Origin: Schoenoplectus triqueter
Taxonomy: Eukaryota; Streptophyta; Magnoliopsida; Poales; Cyperaceae
Length of the DNA stretch: 64,000 bases
Reading direction: 5' to 3'
Assembly: GCA_964058805.1 (NCBI GenBank)
Contig: CAXKVV010000623.1
Location: 1 to 64,000 of the forward strand
Below are positions 20,890 to 35,250 of the stretch, in pieces. Both the position numbers and the translations under genes were made by a program. Position 1 is the stretch's first letter, and each line of letters starts with the position of its first letter. A model generated the notes under the pieces. That model saw nothing but the letters and a program-made list of their open reading frames with translations. It was not told where the DNA came from and searched no databases.

Positions 20890-23800
20890 TAATTGCATTT
20901 AACATACATTTAGTAAATTGTATTTTTAGTTTCTTGTAAAGCTATCAAATCAATATTGTTATCTCTAATTACATCATGAAGGATTGATATTTTTTAGGAA
21001 GTCCCTAACTCTCTCACATTCTAGAATAAAAAGTTCATGACATAACTATATCACCCTCAACATTAGATAGATATACTATAACAATCTTATCAAAATTATC
21101 CTTATGTTGATTGAGAGCTTGATTCAAAGACTGTTCAAAACTAATTCTAGGCATTTTCCTGATTTGTGACACAATTAAACCACTTTGAGAATTAGTATCA
21201 CCAAGTACTACTTTATATGATCTCAATAAATCCACAATCTTAGTAACAAAAAGTCTAGAAAATGGAAAATGATCGAGTATAAAATATCTATTTGTGATAA
21301 TGTTCCTTTTTCTCTCTAAAGATTGACATACCAAAACTTAGCAGTCCTTTGATCTTAAGTTTGATGCTACGACGAGGCTCCTGAGAGACTGTCACTTGCA
21401 TCATCTGTTGAGAGGGACGGGAGTCAACTCCCTTAGGAGTTGTCCTTGAGCCTGCCTACACCAGTTCAGTACCGGAGGGAAGGAGACAACCCCCTTGGTC
21501 ACTCCTGGCTGCATCAGTGTTAGTACCGGAAGAGGGGAGGTAGACCCCTTAGTCACTGAGTTGCTTATCAGAGAAGGAGACTATGCTGGGATTATTGGAG
21601 AGGAGGAGGAGTTAACCCCAGATCCATGGAGTTCTCAAGCATCTCGAAAGTCTGAATCGAGGCAGGGGTGAGAGAAGAGGAAGTTACTCACAAATAATTT
21701 TACAATCCATTAGATCTTCATCCTCAACCACTTTCTTTCCTTTTCCTAAGGTGTGTCTCTTCTTATTAGGTTTGTTAGGAGTCGGAGGTACTTGATCCCA
21801 CACCTAGATCATTCCAAAGACCTTTACCCATATCAGAACTAGTTCACTCGGTATCGCTACCTCCAAATCCTCCACCGTTGAAAGGAGGTGGCTGCAGCAC
21901 AAGAGGGGCATGTTCAATCTAAAGCGACGCATCATAACGAGACCAAAAAGCCGCCTTGATCATAATACATCAACCAGATCGGTGGTGGAATTTGACCATC
22001 ACAGAGTCTTACGCGAACTCGAGCAACTCTAAAGTCCAGATGATTCGTCGTAGCAGGATCAAATGCCAGAACTTGTCCATATGGTTCAAAGAGATGCACA
22101 AATTCATGAAAATACCAACTTCATTGGGAAGCCCCTCACCAAGATCCACACTGGCCTAAGCCGGACCCCTTCATCCATCGCTAGATCCCACCGGTGAGCT
22201 GGGAGATTAGCATTTTTTCAGGCAAATCATACCTCTGGAGGACACTTAGTGTAGTCAGCGATGGTTAGGCGCTTCAATCAGATACCACGAGTCATCACAG
22301 AATCTTGCCACCCACCGATGCTGAAGCATCTGGTGTCTCAAATCATATGTTTTTGCCTATGAAGTGAAATTAGACGTTTTTTATTATCATTTTCTATTTT
22401 TTTTTATTTTTTTTAAAATCATATATATTTTTTATTTCTTTAGCATTCACCATCTCTCTATGAAATAATGTGATTTCTTCTTATTTGCTAGTCTTTTTTT
22501 TAAATCATCTTTGAGATTTTCTTCTTTCTTTCCAGCTCTTTCGGCTTCCTTATATATTTTTTTGCGACGTGTTGTATATAATATCAGTGTACTGCCTCTC
22601 ACATTATACGAACCATTCCAAATGCAGCCGCTTGAAAAATAGCCTTTATTCCCCTATACCGGTTGGATATTACATATATATTCATGTTAAATTAGATCAC
22701 CTCATTATGGATACATCACATGAATTAACTCCAATTGTCCAAATTCTTCTCATCCATAATTTCAAATGCTAGAGGAAGAAATTTATTCTCTGTATTATAT
22801 CCACACATCATCAATAATCTACTTTTATAATAGCCCAATAAGAACCCAATATCGATGGTTATAACAGATCTTAAATATTTGAACGTTGCAATACACGACC
22901 TATAAGCCTAAGCTATGGATTTTAATATTTTTACATTATCGTCCGAAGTATCGCATATCAATATTTTGTGTTTTGTTCTTGGAGTAGTCCGAGCAATCGT
23001 CCCCAGCGAGAGTAATGTATATGACCATTTTCAAGTGCCAAATAATTATTTAGTTGCTCTTTTCCGACCATGCCAAAATTTATTGTACGTTGATGCCACA
23101 AAATCTATTTTTGGCTAACTCGTCATTACAACCTAATTAACCTTCTTTTGCGCCTAAACGGTCGAACATCTCAAAATTGTTCAACACTTCTATGGAATGT
23201 CGCCTCTCGGTTCTTCCAATAACTAACAATGTGGTGTCACTTCTTTGGAGTTCCTCATTTTTAGAATCACAATTCGAAATATCATATTGGTTAGTGTAAT
23301 ACCCTCCTATTTTTATTTCATCAAATAATGCTGACCACGATCATCTTCCTCCTCCTGATCATCACTATATTCCACTATATGTATTAAAATGACTTTTGAT
23401 GCTGTAAAACTAATATTACTACTGTCACTAATAGCACTAGGCTCTTCGGTCCTACCAAGATTCAAATTACCATCAAACTCGTTTAAATTAAGATCTGCAC
23501 CTAAAATACTACAGTTATCTTCAAAACTCGATTCTTGATAAGTACTACTACTACTACCGCCAAAAAAATTATATGTAGGACATGATTGAACTGCTGGGTT
23601 CGATTGTTGATAAATTGTATTATTATTGTAAAAAGGTAGATATGGATCTAGATAAATACCACTATCATATAGATAGTTCGGATAATATCCAATTTGACTA
23701 AAATTTGATATTATATTTTGCACCTAATTTGGATAGGAGTCGGTTTGAGCATAGTTCAAAAATATTCCAGTAAAAAAACTATTATTTCTCATTTCCTCCG

Positions 23801-24510
23801 CAGTGTAATTTTCATCATCAGTAGAATAAAAAATTTAAATCGGGTCTCATTTTGAAGAAATATGAAATTTTTAGATTTTTGATAAATGTTTGGTGAGATA
23901 ATTGAGTTTACTAGTGAAGTGAGGACAGTGACAGGGATATAGAATTTATACAAAATGAAAACGATGCTGGCATTGACGTTATTGGGCAAAGATGCCACTA
24001 GCATGACACGTTTGGTTAAAGACGCTACTATCAGTGATATTTTTCATAAAAAACGTCACTGTCAGGGTAAAAATGCCACTAGAAGTGACGTGTTTGTGCA
24101 ACGTCAATGACAATGATATACTGTCATTTGAATTTTTGAAATTAGAATTTAATCACTCTTTATTAAAATTTGAATTATTTAAATAACTATATACAAAAAT
24201 CGCTGTATAATTTTCTTGTGCTGGTATAAATTGGTGGTTTGACTCAAAACAAATTTCTGGTAATATTTTGCAACAGAAGACTATGAAGGTACGTGCTACC
24301 ATGTTGACTTTGGTAATATGTTTCCAAAATAACGGGATATAAACACTTGTTTCAACTAAGTGCTAGGTATGACAGCTGTTACTATTTGCTATTATTGCTA
24401 TTAAAATGGGATAGACACTTTGTTCTGAGTTAATGCCGGCTATGAATTTTCATTGATTTTTTCAATAAAAAGAAGGCAACAGTTTTTTCACCAACTTTTC
24501 ACAAAATTGG
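20890..24510 (-). repeat. Inverted copy of the MULE-LINE block with host flank
   Basis: The reverse complement of this block matches 1,859-5,475 with very few differences. It holds the LINE ORF2 start (ATG near 21,039 on the minus strand), the LINE ORF1 region, the MULE transposase remains and the 135-codon N-terminal frame (136 here, one extra AGT codon). It also holds the MULE terminus at 24,205 and then 305 bases (24,206-24,510) matching the non-element flank 1,859-2,163. Because flank was copied too, this is a segmental duplication and not a new transposition. Confidence 0.92.
23313..23723 (-). pseudogene. N-terminal frame of MULE transposase, inverted copy
   Basis: This 136-codon open frame equals 2,646-3,053 apart from a Ser-codon expansion in the SSS run. 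It has no ATG at its start, because the frame opens after a TAG at the position also disrupted in the other copy. It is rich in Asn, Tyr and Ser, with an acidic C-terminal part. Together with the degenerate catalytic region at about 22,550-22,880 it is not a functional transposase. Confidence 0.6.
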
Positions 24511-24530
24511 TACGTCGAGTTTAATAAGAT
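24511..24530. other. 20-bp filler at duplication junction
   Basis: These 20 bases match neither the inverted MULE-LINE block on the left nor the start of segment copy (ii) on the right. Such filler is common at breaks repaired by end joining. Confidence 0.5.
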
Positions 24531-27500
24531 GACAAAACAGATTGGCTCCAGGTAACTTAGTCTGGTCTCAATTTGGCAGTGCTGACAAAACAGATTGGCT
24601 CCAGGTAACTTAGTCTGGTCTCAATTTGGGCGGATTTGGCAGTGCTGACAAAACAGATTGGCTCCAGGTAACTTAGTCTGGTCTCAATTTGGTTTAACTT
24701 CTAGAGTTATTGAATCTTTTCGAAATAATTTTTGGGTCACTTATATCATATCGAGTAATGTTGCATAATAATGTTCTTCACATGTTGGGTTGCAAACTAT
24801 TTTTATTGTGATTTTTTGTTAAGCAGTTGGAACTTGGAAGTGAGAGTCAGATAGCATAAGGTTTTAGATTGTTGTTTGGAAATGCAGTTCGAATTTTTTC
24901 TAAAAGTTTTGAACTTACCAAAATGTGTTTTTTGCAAAATCCTTTTAGAATCTATGTTAACCATTGTGCTATATGTTTCTTCATACATGATATATCATTG
25001 AAGATTTATAAAAGTTCAAAGTTTCCAGTTTCATCAACTGTTTATAGTTTGTCTATTTACTATATATATGTGGAGCCGAAAATGTCTTTTTTAGTTACCT
25101 ATTGCAATGAGCATGCTCTTACAATCTTGATATCATCCGTTAGTAGTAAAGACAAACTTAAAAAGCATACATTTTTTTTCTACATTCTTTGCAAGCAGTT
25201 TTCTCAAAAAAAATTTCATCTTTTCTGAAGTTTTTAGTTTAGGACTAAAACTATCTTTTGTCATTATATTATTATTTGACGTGCTATAAAAAATATTCTT
25301 TCTTTTTAGAGATGCAGTTATTAATTAAATTCTATCGAAGGTCGAGTAGAAGATTTGGCTATCACACAAGTGAGAAAGATAATAATAATAATAATAATAA
25401 TGGAATTCACACAAGCATGGCCTTGCAATAGTTGAAGCACGATCTACTTTGGTAGGTATGTAGAGACAATTTAATTTATTGTGCTTTCACATACTTGTAT
25501 GTTATGATAAGCTTTTAGTTGAATAATTGCGAATCTTTGGTTAGATAATACTGACAAGAACTAGGCAATTACACATTTATCTGAAATATGGTTAGATCAA
25601 ATTAATATGCTTTTGAACAACTGAACTGTTGATCCAAGCTGCTCAATTTGATTTACATAATAACATCTTGTTGGAAACCAAAATTTTATTTTTAGCATTT
25701 TTGTATTATCTGTTGGCTGTTTGGTGATGACCCTATTTAATATAGATGCATTTTATTCTAGATCATCTTTCAAGAACTCAAAAGAATAGTAAAACAATTG
25801 TTAAATGCTGAAATTAGGTATGCTGCTAAATTTTTTGATGTAGAACACATTGAATGAATTGCATCAACTGTTCATATTTTAGACTATTTGTATTTGTCTC
25901 CCCACGTTGAACAGCTTGCAAAATGCTTTGGACTTGCATTTATTTTGTGGGGAAGGTAAATCTCATATGTACACTATTCATAGATTGTTTCTTGATTCGA
26001 GACATTAATATGCAAGTAAAAAATCCCAAATGCTTTATAGAATTCCATATAGAATTGGAATTTGAGTTGGAATTAAATTCAAGTGCCAATATACCAATTT
26101 TGGGGAAGGAAAAAGTTGGCATTTTTGATAACCTACCAACCGCATTACATTTTTACTTCTTAAGGTATTTTGCTGCACAACATATGACATTTTTATAGAT
26201 AACCCCTCTAAAGCCTCAATCAAGTGAGTTGAGAATCTGTAAGAGGGTAATATGAATAATTTCAGGCATAGTCAGAGTTTGATTTGATTATTATTTTTAT
26301 ATTTGCAAAAAAAATCCTCAATCAAGTGATTATTTTCATAAAAAAATTGAAAAAATGTAACAATTGTAGAAATAATCCTTCTAGACTATTGAATATTGAT
26401 TGTACTGAAAGTGGTGGTTCAATTCCTTTGACGTTCTCAGGGAAGGATAACATCAATTGATATCATATGGTTACCAATTTGATCTGAAATAAAACTGTTT
26501 ACATTTCTCTTTAGGTTATCAATTGATATAATATGGTTACCAATTTGATCTGCATATGTGGGTCACAGAAGGCTCATTCCACGAGCAAACCTAGATTGTT
26601 TTATGCATTCACAATCTGGTCATCCATCATGATTTAATAGGGTACATCCGGATCTTGATCCTCTGCTGCATGAATATTGAACCAGTTGGACACTCAGGGT
26701 TTTTGCGCAGGTAAATTTATCCATGTCTTAGATGCCAGCCATATTGAACCAGTTGGACACTCAGGGTTTTTGCGCAGGTAAATTTATCCATGTCTTAGAT
26801 GCCAGCCATAGCTTTTCTTTACATTTTGGTATAGCATTCACCTTGGTAAGTTTATGTAAAAATTGCATATGAGAGCTATCATGTTTTATTTAAATGTTTC
26901 AAGGAGACAACAGCAAAGCCTTTATCCAAATAAATTTGGGGTAGGCTAGAAATGAAACACAGTATGAAATCACAGAGAATAATAATAATAATAGCAATAA
27001 CAATAATAATAATAGTAATAATGATAGGAGTAATAATGTAGTAGTACTGTAGTAAGAATAATAATTATTATTATTATAATAGCAAATAACAATAATCCTA
27101 ATAAGAATAGTCACAATAGACTTACACTATAAATTGTATTCCTAAATTCTAAGCTCTAAATTATAAACCCTAGAACCTAAAGCCGGGAGCGACTGTAGGC
27201 ATAGAACACTTGATTCAGACGGAAAAATAAAACAATAGACTGAAATTTGAAGAGGTTAATGTTCTCTGTCCAGATCAAATGTTCTCTGGCCAAATCAAAT
27301 GTTGTCCATAGAAACTTCCTAAAGCATACAACTCTTGCTAGATCCTAGCTCCTAGGCACTCTTATCCACAACCAACTCTTTGGATATGTTCCATTCTTTC
27401 AAGTCTCTTTTTACCCTTTTTACCGTTTCAAGGATGAATGGTATTATTAAATTGTAGAACAATTTATGTTTGTTTCACTGTTTCCTTGTTGTTTTGAATT

Positions 27501-30500
27501 TCTTACAGCATAATTTACATGATATACTTAGATTTTTTTTAAATGTAAGGTAATATGATAAATGTGTAAATGCAAACAACAACAACAACAACACTTTTAA
27601 TCTCAAATAAATTGGGTAGGCTAGAAATGAAACCCAATCCGAAATCATAGAGATTCAAGATCTCAAATATAAAAAACAATGATAGTAATAGTGATAATGA
27701 TAATAATGATGATGAGAATCATGATAATGATAATAATGTGATAAATGCTATGCAGAGGGTAAAATTGGGATTTTTAATTTCTTAGCACTGGTATGAATGA
27801 AAATGATCCAATAAACTAAACAATAAGGAAGACTAACCAAGTTTGCCTTACCTTCAGGAAATACTGCATGCTGCCCCTCAGTCAAAGCAGTGTAAGGCTA
27901 CGACTTATGGACCTACAAGTAATTTCTCTCACTTTACCATCATACTTTTTTGCCATGTGCCGCCGACCTATCTATATATAGCATATTACAATATATAGCC
28001 ATTATTCCATGAAGATCTAAAATCCTAAATTGGTTTTAAAAATGATATTGACAGTTCTCTTACATTAAGATCTAGATCTTTTCTTTGGGATCAATATTCA
28101 GCGATGAATATTGAATCATCACTAATGAGATGGACAAAAGTTGCTCAGCAGTGCACAGAAAAGTATCCTACATTAAAAGAAATAACTAAAAGGCCAGTTT
28201 GAAACTTCAAACTCTATTCTGCTTAAAAAAAATAATAATAAACTGTATTCCATATTTTGGAAAATCTGGTGGCTTTAACCCTTATTTTTATTCTGAATTC
28301 TTAAGGCTATTTGACATGCTTCTTTTAATATGTTAATGTCATTGCTAATTTATCTTTTCAAGTACCAAATCAAACCCACAGTTTTATTGCATCCTCTTTG
28401 TAAAGTTCAAACACATTTCACCTACTCGCTTACAGCAAAAGCATTAACAATTTATGGAGCCAGAAATATACTAGGCAAATCCATAGTATGAAATTAGATG
28501 AACACACATTGTATATGCTGACTAGAACTTCTTTCACAAAAGGTTACCTGTTTGCCATAGTTTCTGTTCTGGAAGTCGTTCTCCACTTTCCAATGTCTTA
28601 TGCTATGTGCTTGCATCTGTGATTGGTGCCATTTCTGGATTAATGAGAATTAAATTTTCCTGATTGTTAAATTTGCAGTGACCTTGACACTTTTTTTACA
28701 AATATTATTTATCTTTAACGTTCCATTTTTGTGAAATGTTGGTATCTAATCTGTTGCCTAGGCCCTAGCTCAAAGTTGTAACAAGTACCTATCCCCTTTT
28801 AATGGAAAATAAACAGCTGTCATACCTAGCACATAGTTGGAACAAGCGTTTATATTCCCTTGTTTTGGAAACAGATCACCAAAGTCAACATTTCATTGCC
28901 TTCTGTTTCAAAATGTTACCAGAAATTTGTTTTGAGGCATAATCTCCTAGTTATACCAGCACGAGCAAACTATACCAGGAACTTAAGTGATCAATCTTTC
29001 TAATTTTGTAAAAATCATTCACGCTGCAGGTTTTTTTGTTGTGTTGTTTCTTTTTTGGGATGTCTTGGTTATTTTCGCAAGTGGAATATGAGATGCCATG
29101 CTTGTTATTTTCTGCAGTGAGTTCGGATATAACATATTTTGAGATCCAGCCGAAAAATTAGAAATTCTTATAATTTCGTCCGATACATTAACGGGTCCAG
29201 GCCCGTAGGGCTTAGGTTGAGGTTCCGGCAGCAGTAAATTTTAGGCCTATTAAAAGCAAATCGGTCCGTTCTAAATTTCGCCCAGTATCAAACATCACAT
29301 GCTGAGAAAATTGAGGCCCAATAAGAATGTTGAGGTAAAAATATTACGTTGAGGCCCGTTAAGACTGGACCGATAAAAATACTAAAATAGAGGCCCATGT
29401 ATAGAGCTTAACAGGCCGAGAAAGGAAAAATGGGTCCAGTATAAATGTTAGTGGGCCGAGCAACCTTTAAACTTAAAATCTAAGCCCAACGGACCGATAG
29501 AACAAACACGATGACCAGTGGACTCTCTGGAAGTAAGCCCATTAAGAACACATCCGGCCCAAAGAAATATAGTTTAGACCCAATCCTTAAGAGGGCGAGA
29601 ATTGACGTTTACGGTGACTCAAGCGGCCCATACAAATTTTAAGGCCATGTAGAATCTTTAACAAGCCTTGAGATAGAAGAATTGAGGCCCGCGAAAACTT
29701 AACACACCCTGTAGTTCCAACTCCTAAAGGACGTCATAATAAATCGTGATGCCCACTTAGAAACTCTGTTAAGCAATATGTATTGAATGAGATGCTACGT
29801 AATCCAACAAGAAGAAAACTACATTCTACAATTACATGCCTATGTAGAAAAATGTTTTCCCACAAGTTCGAGCTCACTAATATTAGTATCAAATTGAGTA
29901 ATTAACTCATCGTTCCTGAATACTTCGAAAAGAGATCAACTCCGAGAAGAGCCTAAAACAATTGAAGCGTCATGTAGTACACAGTTTATAATGATTTACA
30001 GCCATTACGAAACCAACACAAATTAAATATCAGCATTTACTGACACTTGAATCTAACTTCAGAATGCTGAGTAACAATAGGCCCTCTCGAAATCAGAATA
30101 TAACCATTGAATCTAACTTCAGAATGGATTGGCATACCCTAAACATAGAAACGATATCTTTACCGACAAAGTGGATGGGTACCAAAAGGCAGTCTATGAT
30201 AATAATAATAGCAAAAAGTACTGGTTTACATGGTAGGAGCAGATACCAAATTCTGGCAAAATAAATCAGCTGGAACTGTTCAACTGACACAGAATAAGTG
30301 CAAGAAAAAGATGGATCAGAGCAGATCAGAACTTCTGTGAAATGACTCAATAGTTTGCGCTTAAATTGACTATGCTCAATATATATACATCCAACAACCT
30401 CCCAAGTCGTCAAAAATATCAGAAATAAGTACTCTAAAAAGTAATACATTGTAACTGTTTCAAATTTACCACCAGTGCAAATCAACTGCTAGAAAAAAAA

Positions 30501-32124
30501 ATGAAAGCATGACACAACTTTTATGCCTAATAACATGTCAGAAGGCAAGGACTAAGAATAACACATTGTATAAGTTTTACTACAAGTATCAACCTGACGC
30601 TAAACCTTTTCAAAAGATCGGTAACCAAACAGTTTATACCAACATAAGAATCTAAATGTCACATCAGCATATAATTTGATATTCACAAGCATCCAAATGA
30701 CACCAAACTTTTTTTTCAAAAGAGACAACACGACCTCTTAAAATAGCTTATATGAATCAAAATAAAAATAAGGACGTGCATGCACATGGAAGCCTATAAC
30801 TGCCAAAAGGATGAATGATGAAGTAAAAAAAATGAAAAATCGGGACTTTCAGTTGATTTGTGCGGTGTCTCACCTAAATGGGCCTTGAATTACCTAAAGA
30901 GTAGGCAGCTTCACCCAACCAAACAATAACCTCTCTTTTCTAATCAATCAAAAATCAGCCTCTCTTTTTCTTTTTGTTTCTTTTACAGAGGAAAATAGAA
31001 CATCTTCAAATATATACCAAGTGGGAGAGGTACATACCAGGCAAAAACAGTGTAAACTACCGAGCTCTTAGTAATATTCAACAAATGCAAATGATGTCCT
31101 TGTTTTCCTTTCAAGGCATGACAACACATGCTCATAAAATTTTAGAGATGTGATCTAATACAGATTTAGGCAATTTTGAGAAAATCTGACATATGAATAA
31201 TTTAATCTGAACAAATACAGTGGCGATTAGCATGTCTATTTCATGTTCACACTGCTCGTATAATATGAAATTACTAAATGCACACACCAGACCTGCGTTG
31301 TTAGAACCAACTGCTCAGAATGCTTTTATTAATTTTAGAGTGCCTACTGCCTGTGCACTTATCATTAGGATCTTTATTTTAGTTTGTAAAATTACTATTT
31401 TACAAGATTATGATATAAATATTTTATAGAGCTACTTAAATTAAAATTTCGAGTATGAAAAATTAAAATTTGGAATTATAGCGTTTCAGCCAAAATGCTA
31501 CTGAAAACACAATAGACAAACTCTCTCTCTCTCTCTATATATATATTTCATTTTTTTAAGTTTTCGATCGAGCTCCAAAACCATTTATGTAAAGGGGAGA
31601 TCATATGTTTCCATGTCTTCAACTGCCAATAGTAATGGTACAAAGGGCAAGGCCTCCGTGTGTTGGCAGAAGGGTCAGCTGACCTTGATTATTTTTAAAA
31701 TAGATTTATGATTTAAAAGAATATTTAAAAATATACTTGATTCTTAAAGAAAATTTGAAAATATGCTTTATTCTAGAAAATATTTTGAAAATTACATTTT
31801 TAAAATAATTATAATATTATATCTATTCACACAAAAATTTGACCCCCAATTTGAAAGGCCAATGGGAGAGGGATCAGATATTTATGTAGAGGTTTTCAAC
31901 TCCAAAACAAAACAAAAAAAATCATTTTTTTCTTAAATTTGTCTGCATGTTTTTAACTACTAGTGGTGCAGATATCCGAGCCATCTTGCACACATAGGAG
32001 ATAGGACATAGCCCATAAATACCGCAGATTATTCCACCACAATAAATATCTTTTCTCCACCAATGACAAAGCATTTGTCTCATCTTATTAAACTCGACGT
32101 ACTCCTTTCTTTTCAAACCAAAAT
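24531..32124 (+). repeat. Segmental duplication copy (ii), about 7.6 kb
   Basis: This is the direct repeat of 13,366-20,880. It starts inside the 63-bp tandem array. It contains the same candidate exons (for example near 25,310 and 25,768, and the pair at about 27,863-28,200), the 67-bp duplication near 26,677, the microsatellite-tailed repeats near 26,912 and 27,575 and the GGCCC array near 29,190-29,690. One exon difference changes SLKRWTK to SLMRWTK near 28,125. A deletion near 30,364 gives a longer minus-strand open frame (30,093-30,485) that is not conserved in copy (i). Confidence 0.9.
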
Positions 32125-32300
32125 AATAATAATAATAATAATGAATAATGAAATTTGGAAAATAAAGAAGATTATACTTTTTAATATAACGAGATCATTA
32201 TTGGCATGTTATCCTTTCTTTTTTTCTTTCAATCCATGATACAGTAAAATCAGGAATGCACCAAACACAGATGAGTACAAGAAAAAATGAGGGCACTTAC

Positions 32301-34945
32301 CAAGGCCAACCAAAATGGGCAGTGTGAGCTGGAAAAGCAGCCTCAAACAGTATAATGATAATACAGCCTGAAAATATGCATAAAATATATTATCCAATAA
32401 GCTTATTCTATTCTCTGAGAAATATTGTTCCAATATTATAAAGAAAAATAACAGACCCTTGTACATAACATAACAATACTATACCAGAATCACCCAAGCC
32501 TGCTATACTAACACCTTTCACGAAATAAGGTTCATGTCAAAATAAAATGTTAAGTGAATGTGTATTTAACATTGGACATGCTATTTACAAACTTGGCAAA
32601 AGATGGGTCCAAGTTTCAGAAAGGAAATAAAGAAATTTTTTTTGCAAAAATAGGAGAAATAATAACCTTGACAAGAACGTTCCAGTCATGACCATCAGCC
32701 AATCAAAACAAAGAATGAACTCCTCCATTCCACACTAAAGCACAAAGTCAGAATATCTTTCGACTTTTGTATTCACCTCTGATGCATGAAAGCAATCTGG
32801 AGGTAACTCCACCATCTTGAAGCCATACCTGTACATAAACAACCTCTGATCTGTTCCCTACAATTTCCTTTGATGTGGTGATGAATGTTACACTAAAACA
32901 GTATTTCTATGATTACATGTGAATGTTGGAAACCCTAAGATTATACCACTTTTTAATAAGGAAAAAAGATAACATTATATTTGAAATAACACATTAGAAC
33001 ATCACATACAACTGCAAAACAAGGGCATCCCGTTTGCCCATCAGTCAAACAACCCCCACCCCCCACCCCCTGTTTAACTTCTTTTATGTGATGGATCAAT
33101 TTACCCCTCTATTCTTCCTCATTTGTGTAAAGATGAACAGTTAAAACATTGAGTTCTTAAAAAAGTAATGCTTGAAATTCCTATGTCTTCCACAGGCATA
33201 TTTGATTTTGAAATTTTCAAATGCACTATACATGATGGAAATTGTAGAATTAATTGCTTCTACACAGAATGAGGTAGATAGCCATGCCCAAAGCGAGACT
33301 GATATTACTAGAAGTGTGTTGGCAAGCGCAGAAAGGGAAGTACGACCAGATAGTAGAAAAGAAATGGGAACATAACAAATAAAAATGTTCTCCTGTCATC
33401 CCTCCATAGCAATATGCCAATATCTCTGCCGCTGTATTCATCCAAAATATATATAAAAAATAATAAATGTCTTAATTGCATATCATCTAGGTGATTTACA
33501 ATCTTTTGAGAAAAAAAGGAGATGCAAGTATAACCTAATCCAGTGCCTAAAAACTTATGAGCTTTTGATGGTTTGCTGAGTTCCCATCTTCCATCAAGCC
33601 TGAACTATTTGCTAATTTAGAGAGAGATTCAACAGTTCACACAACACCATCCTGAATAAAACTTGTCAATCAAATAAAATAAATGGCAGTCCAAATACAT
33701 GAAAGAACAATTTGAGAAGGAGAAGATTCCTAACTTACCAAGTATACTTTTGACCTTAGAACAGTTGAACTAGCTCAGTAACTGAAGAGTAACAAAACCA
33801 ATTTTATGAACTAGCTCAGTAACTGGAGCACCTGTCAAGAGGATCTTGGCAAACAAACAAATCAGGGGCCTGAAAATAACTCAAAACTTATGGCTTAACA
33901 TATATGATATCAGAATGGTTACTTTAAGACACAGGCACCACTTATTACGATTTACTTGCCAAATTTTGATGTCTAAGCATAAACATCAATTGTTCCTAAA
34001 TTACCCTCAATTGCCACACATGTAGAACATAAAAAAAAGGAACAAGCTCAAGTCAGGCTGAACTCTGTCACGCCCATGTAGATTAATTTACAATCTGTCA
34101 TGGTTTGTAATTGGCCTTCTAAGAAGAGGCATATATGTCTTATACTTCTTCATAACATATGATGTACTGCAACAGAGACACATTATATATTTGAAACCCC
34201 AAACATTCTAGAATGCTAGCAATGAACTCCCATGTCTCAACTGGTTCTTCATTAGTAATAAAATATGCCCGCAAAAACAAGATGGATCAGAGCAGATCAG
34301 AATTTGTGTAAAATGCTTGAATAGTTTACGCTCAAAAGTTACATCGAAATGGAACTTCGCACATCTAATTGGTTCATCACCCCTGCAATATATACGTCCA
34401 ACAACCTCCCAAGTTCTAAAAAAATATCAGAAATAAGTACTCTAAAAAATAACACGATGTAGCTGTGTCAAATTTCCTGAAAATCGACTGCTAGAAGCAC
34501 AACATTTACGCCCAACAGGATGTCAGAAGGCCAAGGACTAAGACTAACACAATATGTTGCGCCAATTCTTTCCAATTCGTCCATAGTTCGCAAAAGAAAC
34601 AGCGACTAAATTCCTCATCTCATGACAAGCAGTCGAGCAGCCAATAAAACAGGAAAAATAAATTGGCTACAGCGTAAAAAAGGAAAATGTGGACCAATCG
34701 AAAACTGTTTCCGCAATCACTGAGCAGAGGTTGAAGTGAAGCCCTGACAGCTAGAGAAATTACCTCCAGAGAGTGGGGCCGACCGGTAATAGATAGTGAG
34801 GAGATGCGAGTTTGAGAGCGCGCCCGCGAGAGAGAGAGAGACTCAGTATAGCATGTTTTGAGGGGGGGAAAGAAGAATAGACGAGAGAGCGGCTAGGTTA
34901 TAGATCGCTCAGTTTCTCTGGTCCGAAAAAGAAAGACTAGGGTTT
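32301..34945 (-). pseudogene. Decayed reticulon-domain gene (RTNLB or 3-beta-HSD/D type)
   Basis: Read on the minus strand, four exon-like pieces line up with the C-terminal reticulon domain of plant reticulon-like proteins, which shape tubular ER membranes. Exon 33,264-33,431: GRDIGILLWRDDRRTFLFVM, continuing hydrophobic (FPFLFYYLVVLPFL), then a frameshift. Exon 32,777-32,828: YGFKMVELPPDCFHASE. Exon 32,667-32,734: WNGGVHSLF, TGA, LADGHDWNVLVK. Exon 32,301-32,367: AVLSLYCLRLLFQLTLPILV. Exon borders have good AG and GT. A pyrimidine-rich leader exon ending GGAG|GTAATT (34,764 to about 34,945) may be its first exon. The stop, the frameshift and a gap before WNGGV argue for a pseudogene. The N-terminal part was not found. 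The family is matched from memory of the domain pattern. Confidence 0.5.
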
Positions 34946-35250
34946 CTTTTACAGAGGAAATAGAAATATTACCACTGCATTTGGTAATATTCCACAAATG
35001 TACATGGCGTCCATATTTCCTTTCAAGGCATGATGACACATGCTCATAAAAATTTAGAGATGTGATCTGATACAGATTTAAGCATTTTTAGATAATCTGA
35101 CATGCTAATAATTTAACCTGAACAATTAGCATGTCTATTTCATGTTTACACTGCCCATATACTATGAAACAACTGAATGCACACACCATATCTACGCTAT
35201 TAGAATCAATTGCTTATAATGCTTTTATTTTTGTTAGAGTGCCTACGCAC
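34270..35250. repeat. Fourth, diverged partial copy of the segmental repeat
   Basis: It matches 19,080-20,110 and 30,320-31,360, with shared landmarks such as GATGGATCAGAGCAGATCAG near 34,281 and TTTCCTTTCAAGGCATGA near 35,016. Unlike the other copies, it contains a GC-richer leader-like stretch (34,700-34,945) with an AAACCCTAG motif on the minus strand. Confidence 0.7.

Noticed and set aside
22569..23118. Frames at 22,569 and 22,915 (and mirror frames at 3,248 and 3,594)
   Set aside because: They are antisense to the MULE transposase remains, conserved only because the block was duplicated.
30093..30485. 130-codon minus-strand open frame
   Set aside because: It is interrupted in the nearly identical copy (i), where it is only 85 codons, and shows no domain. 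It is a chance frame created by a deletion.
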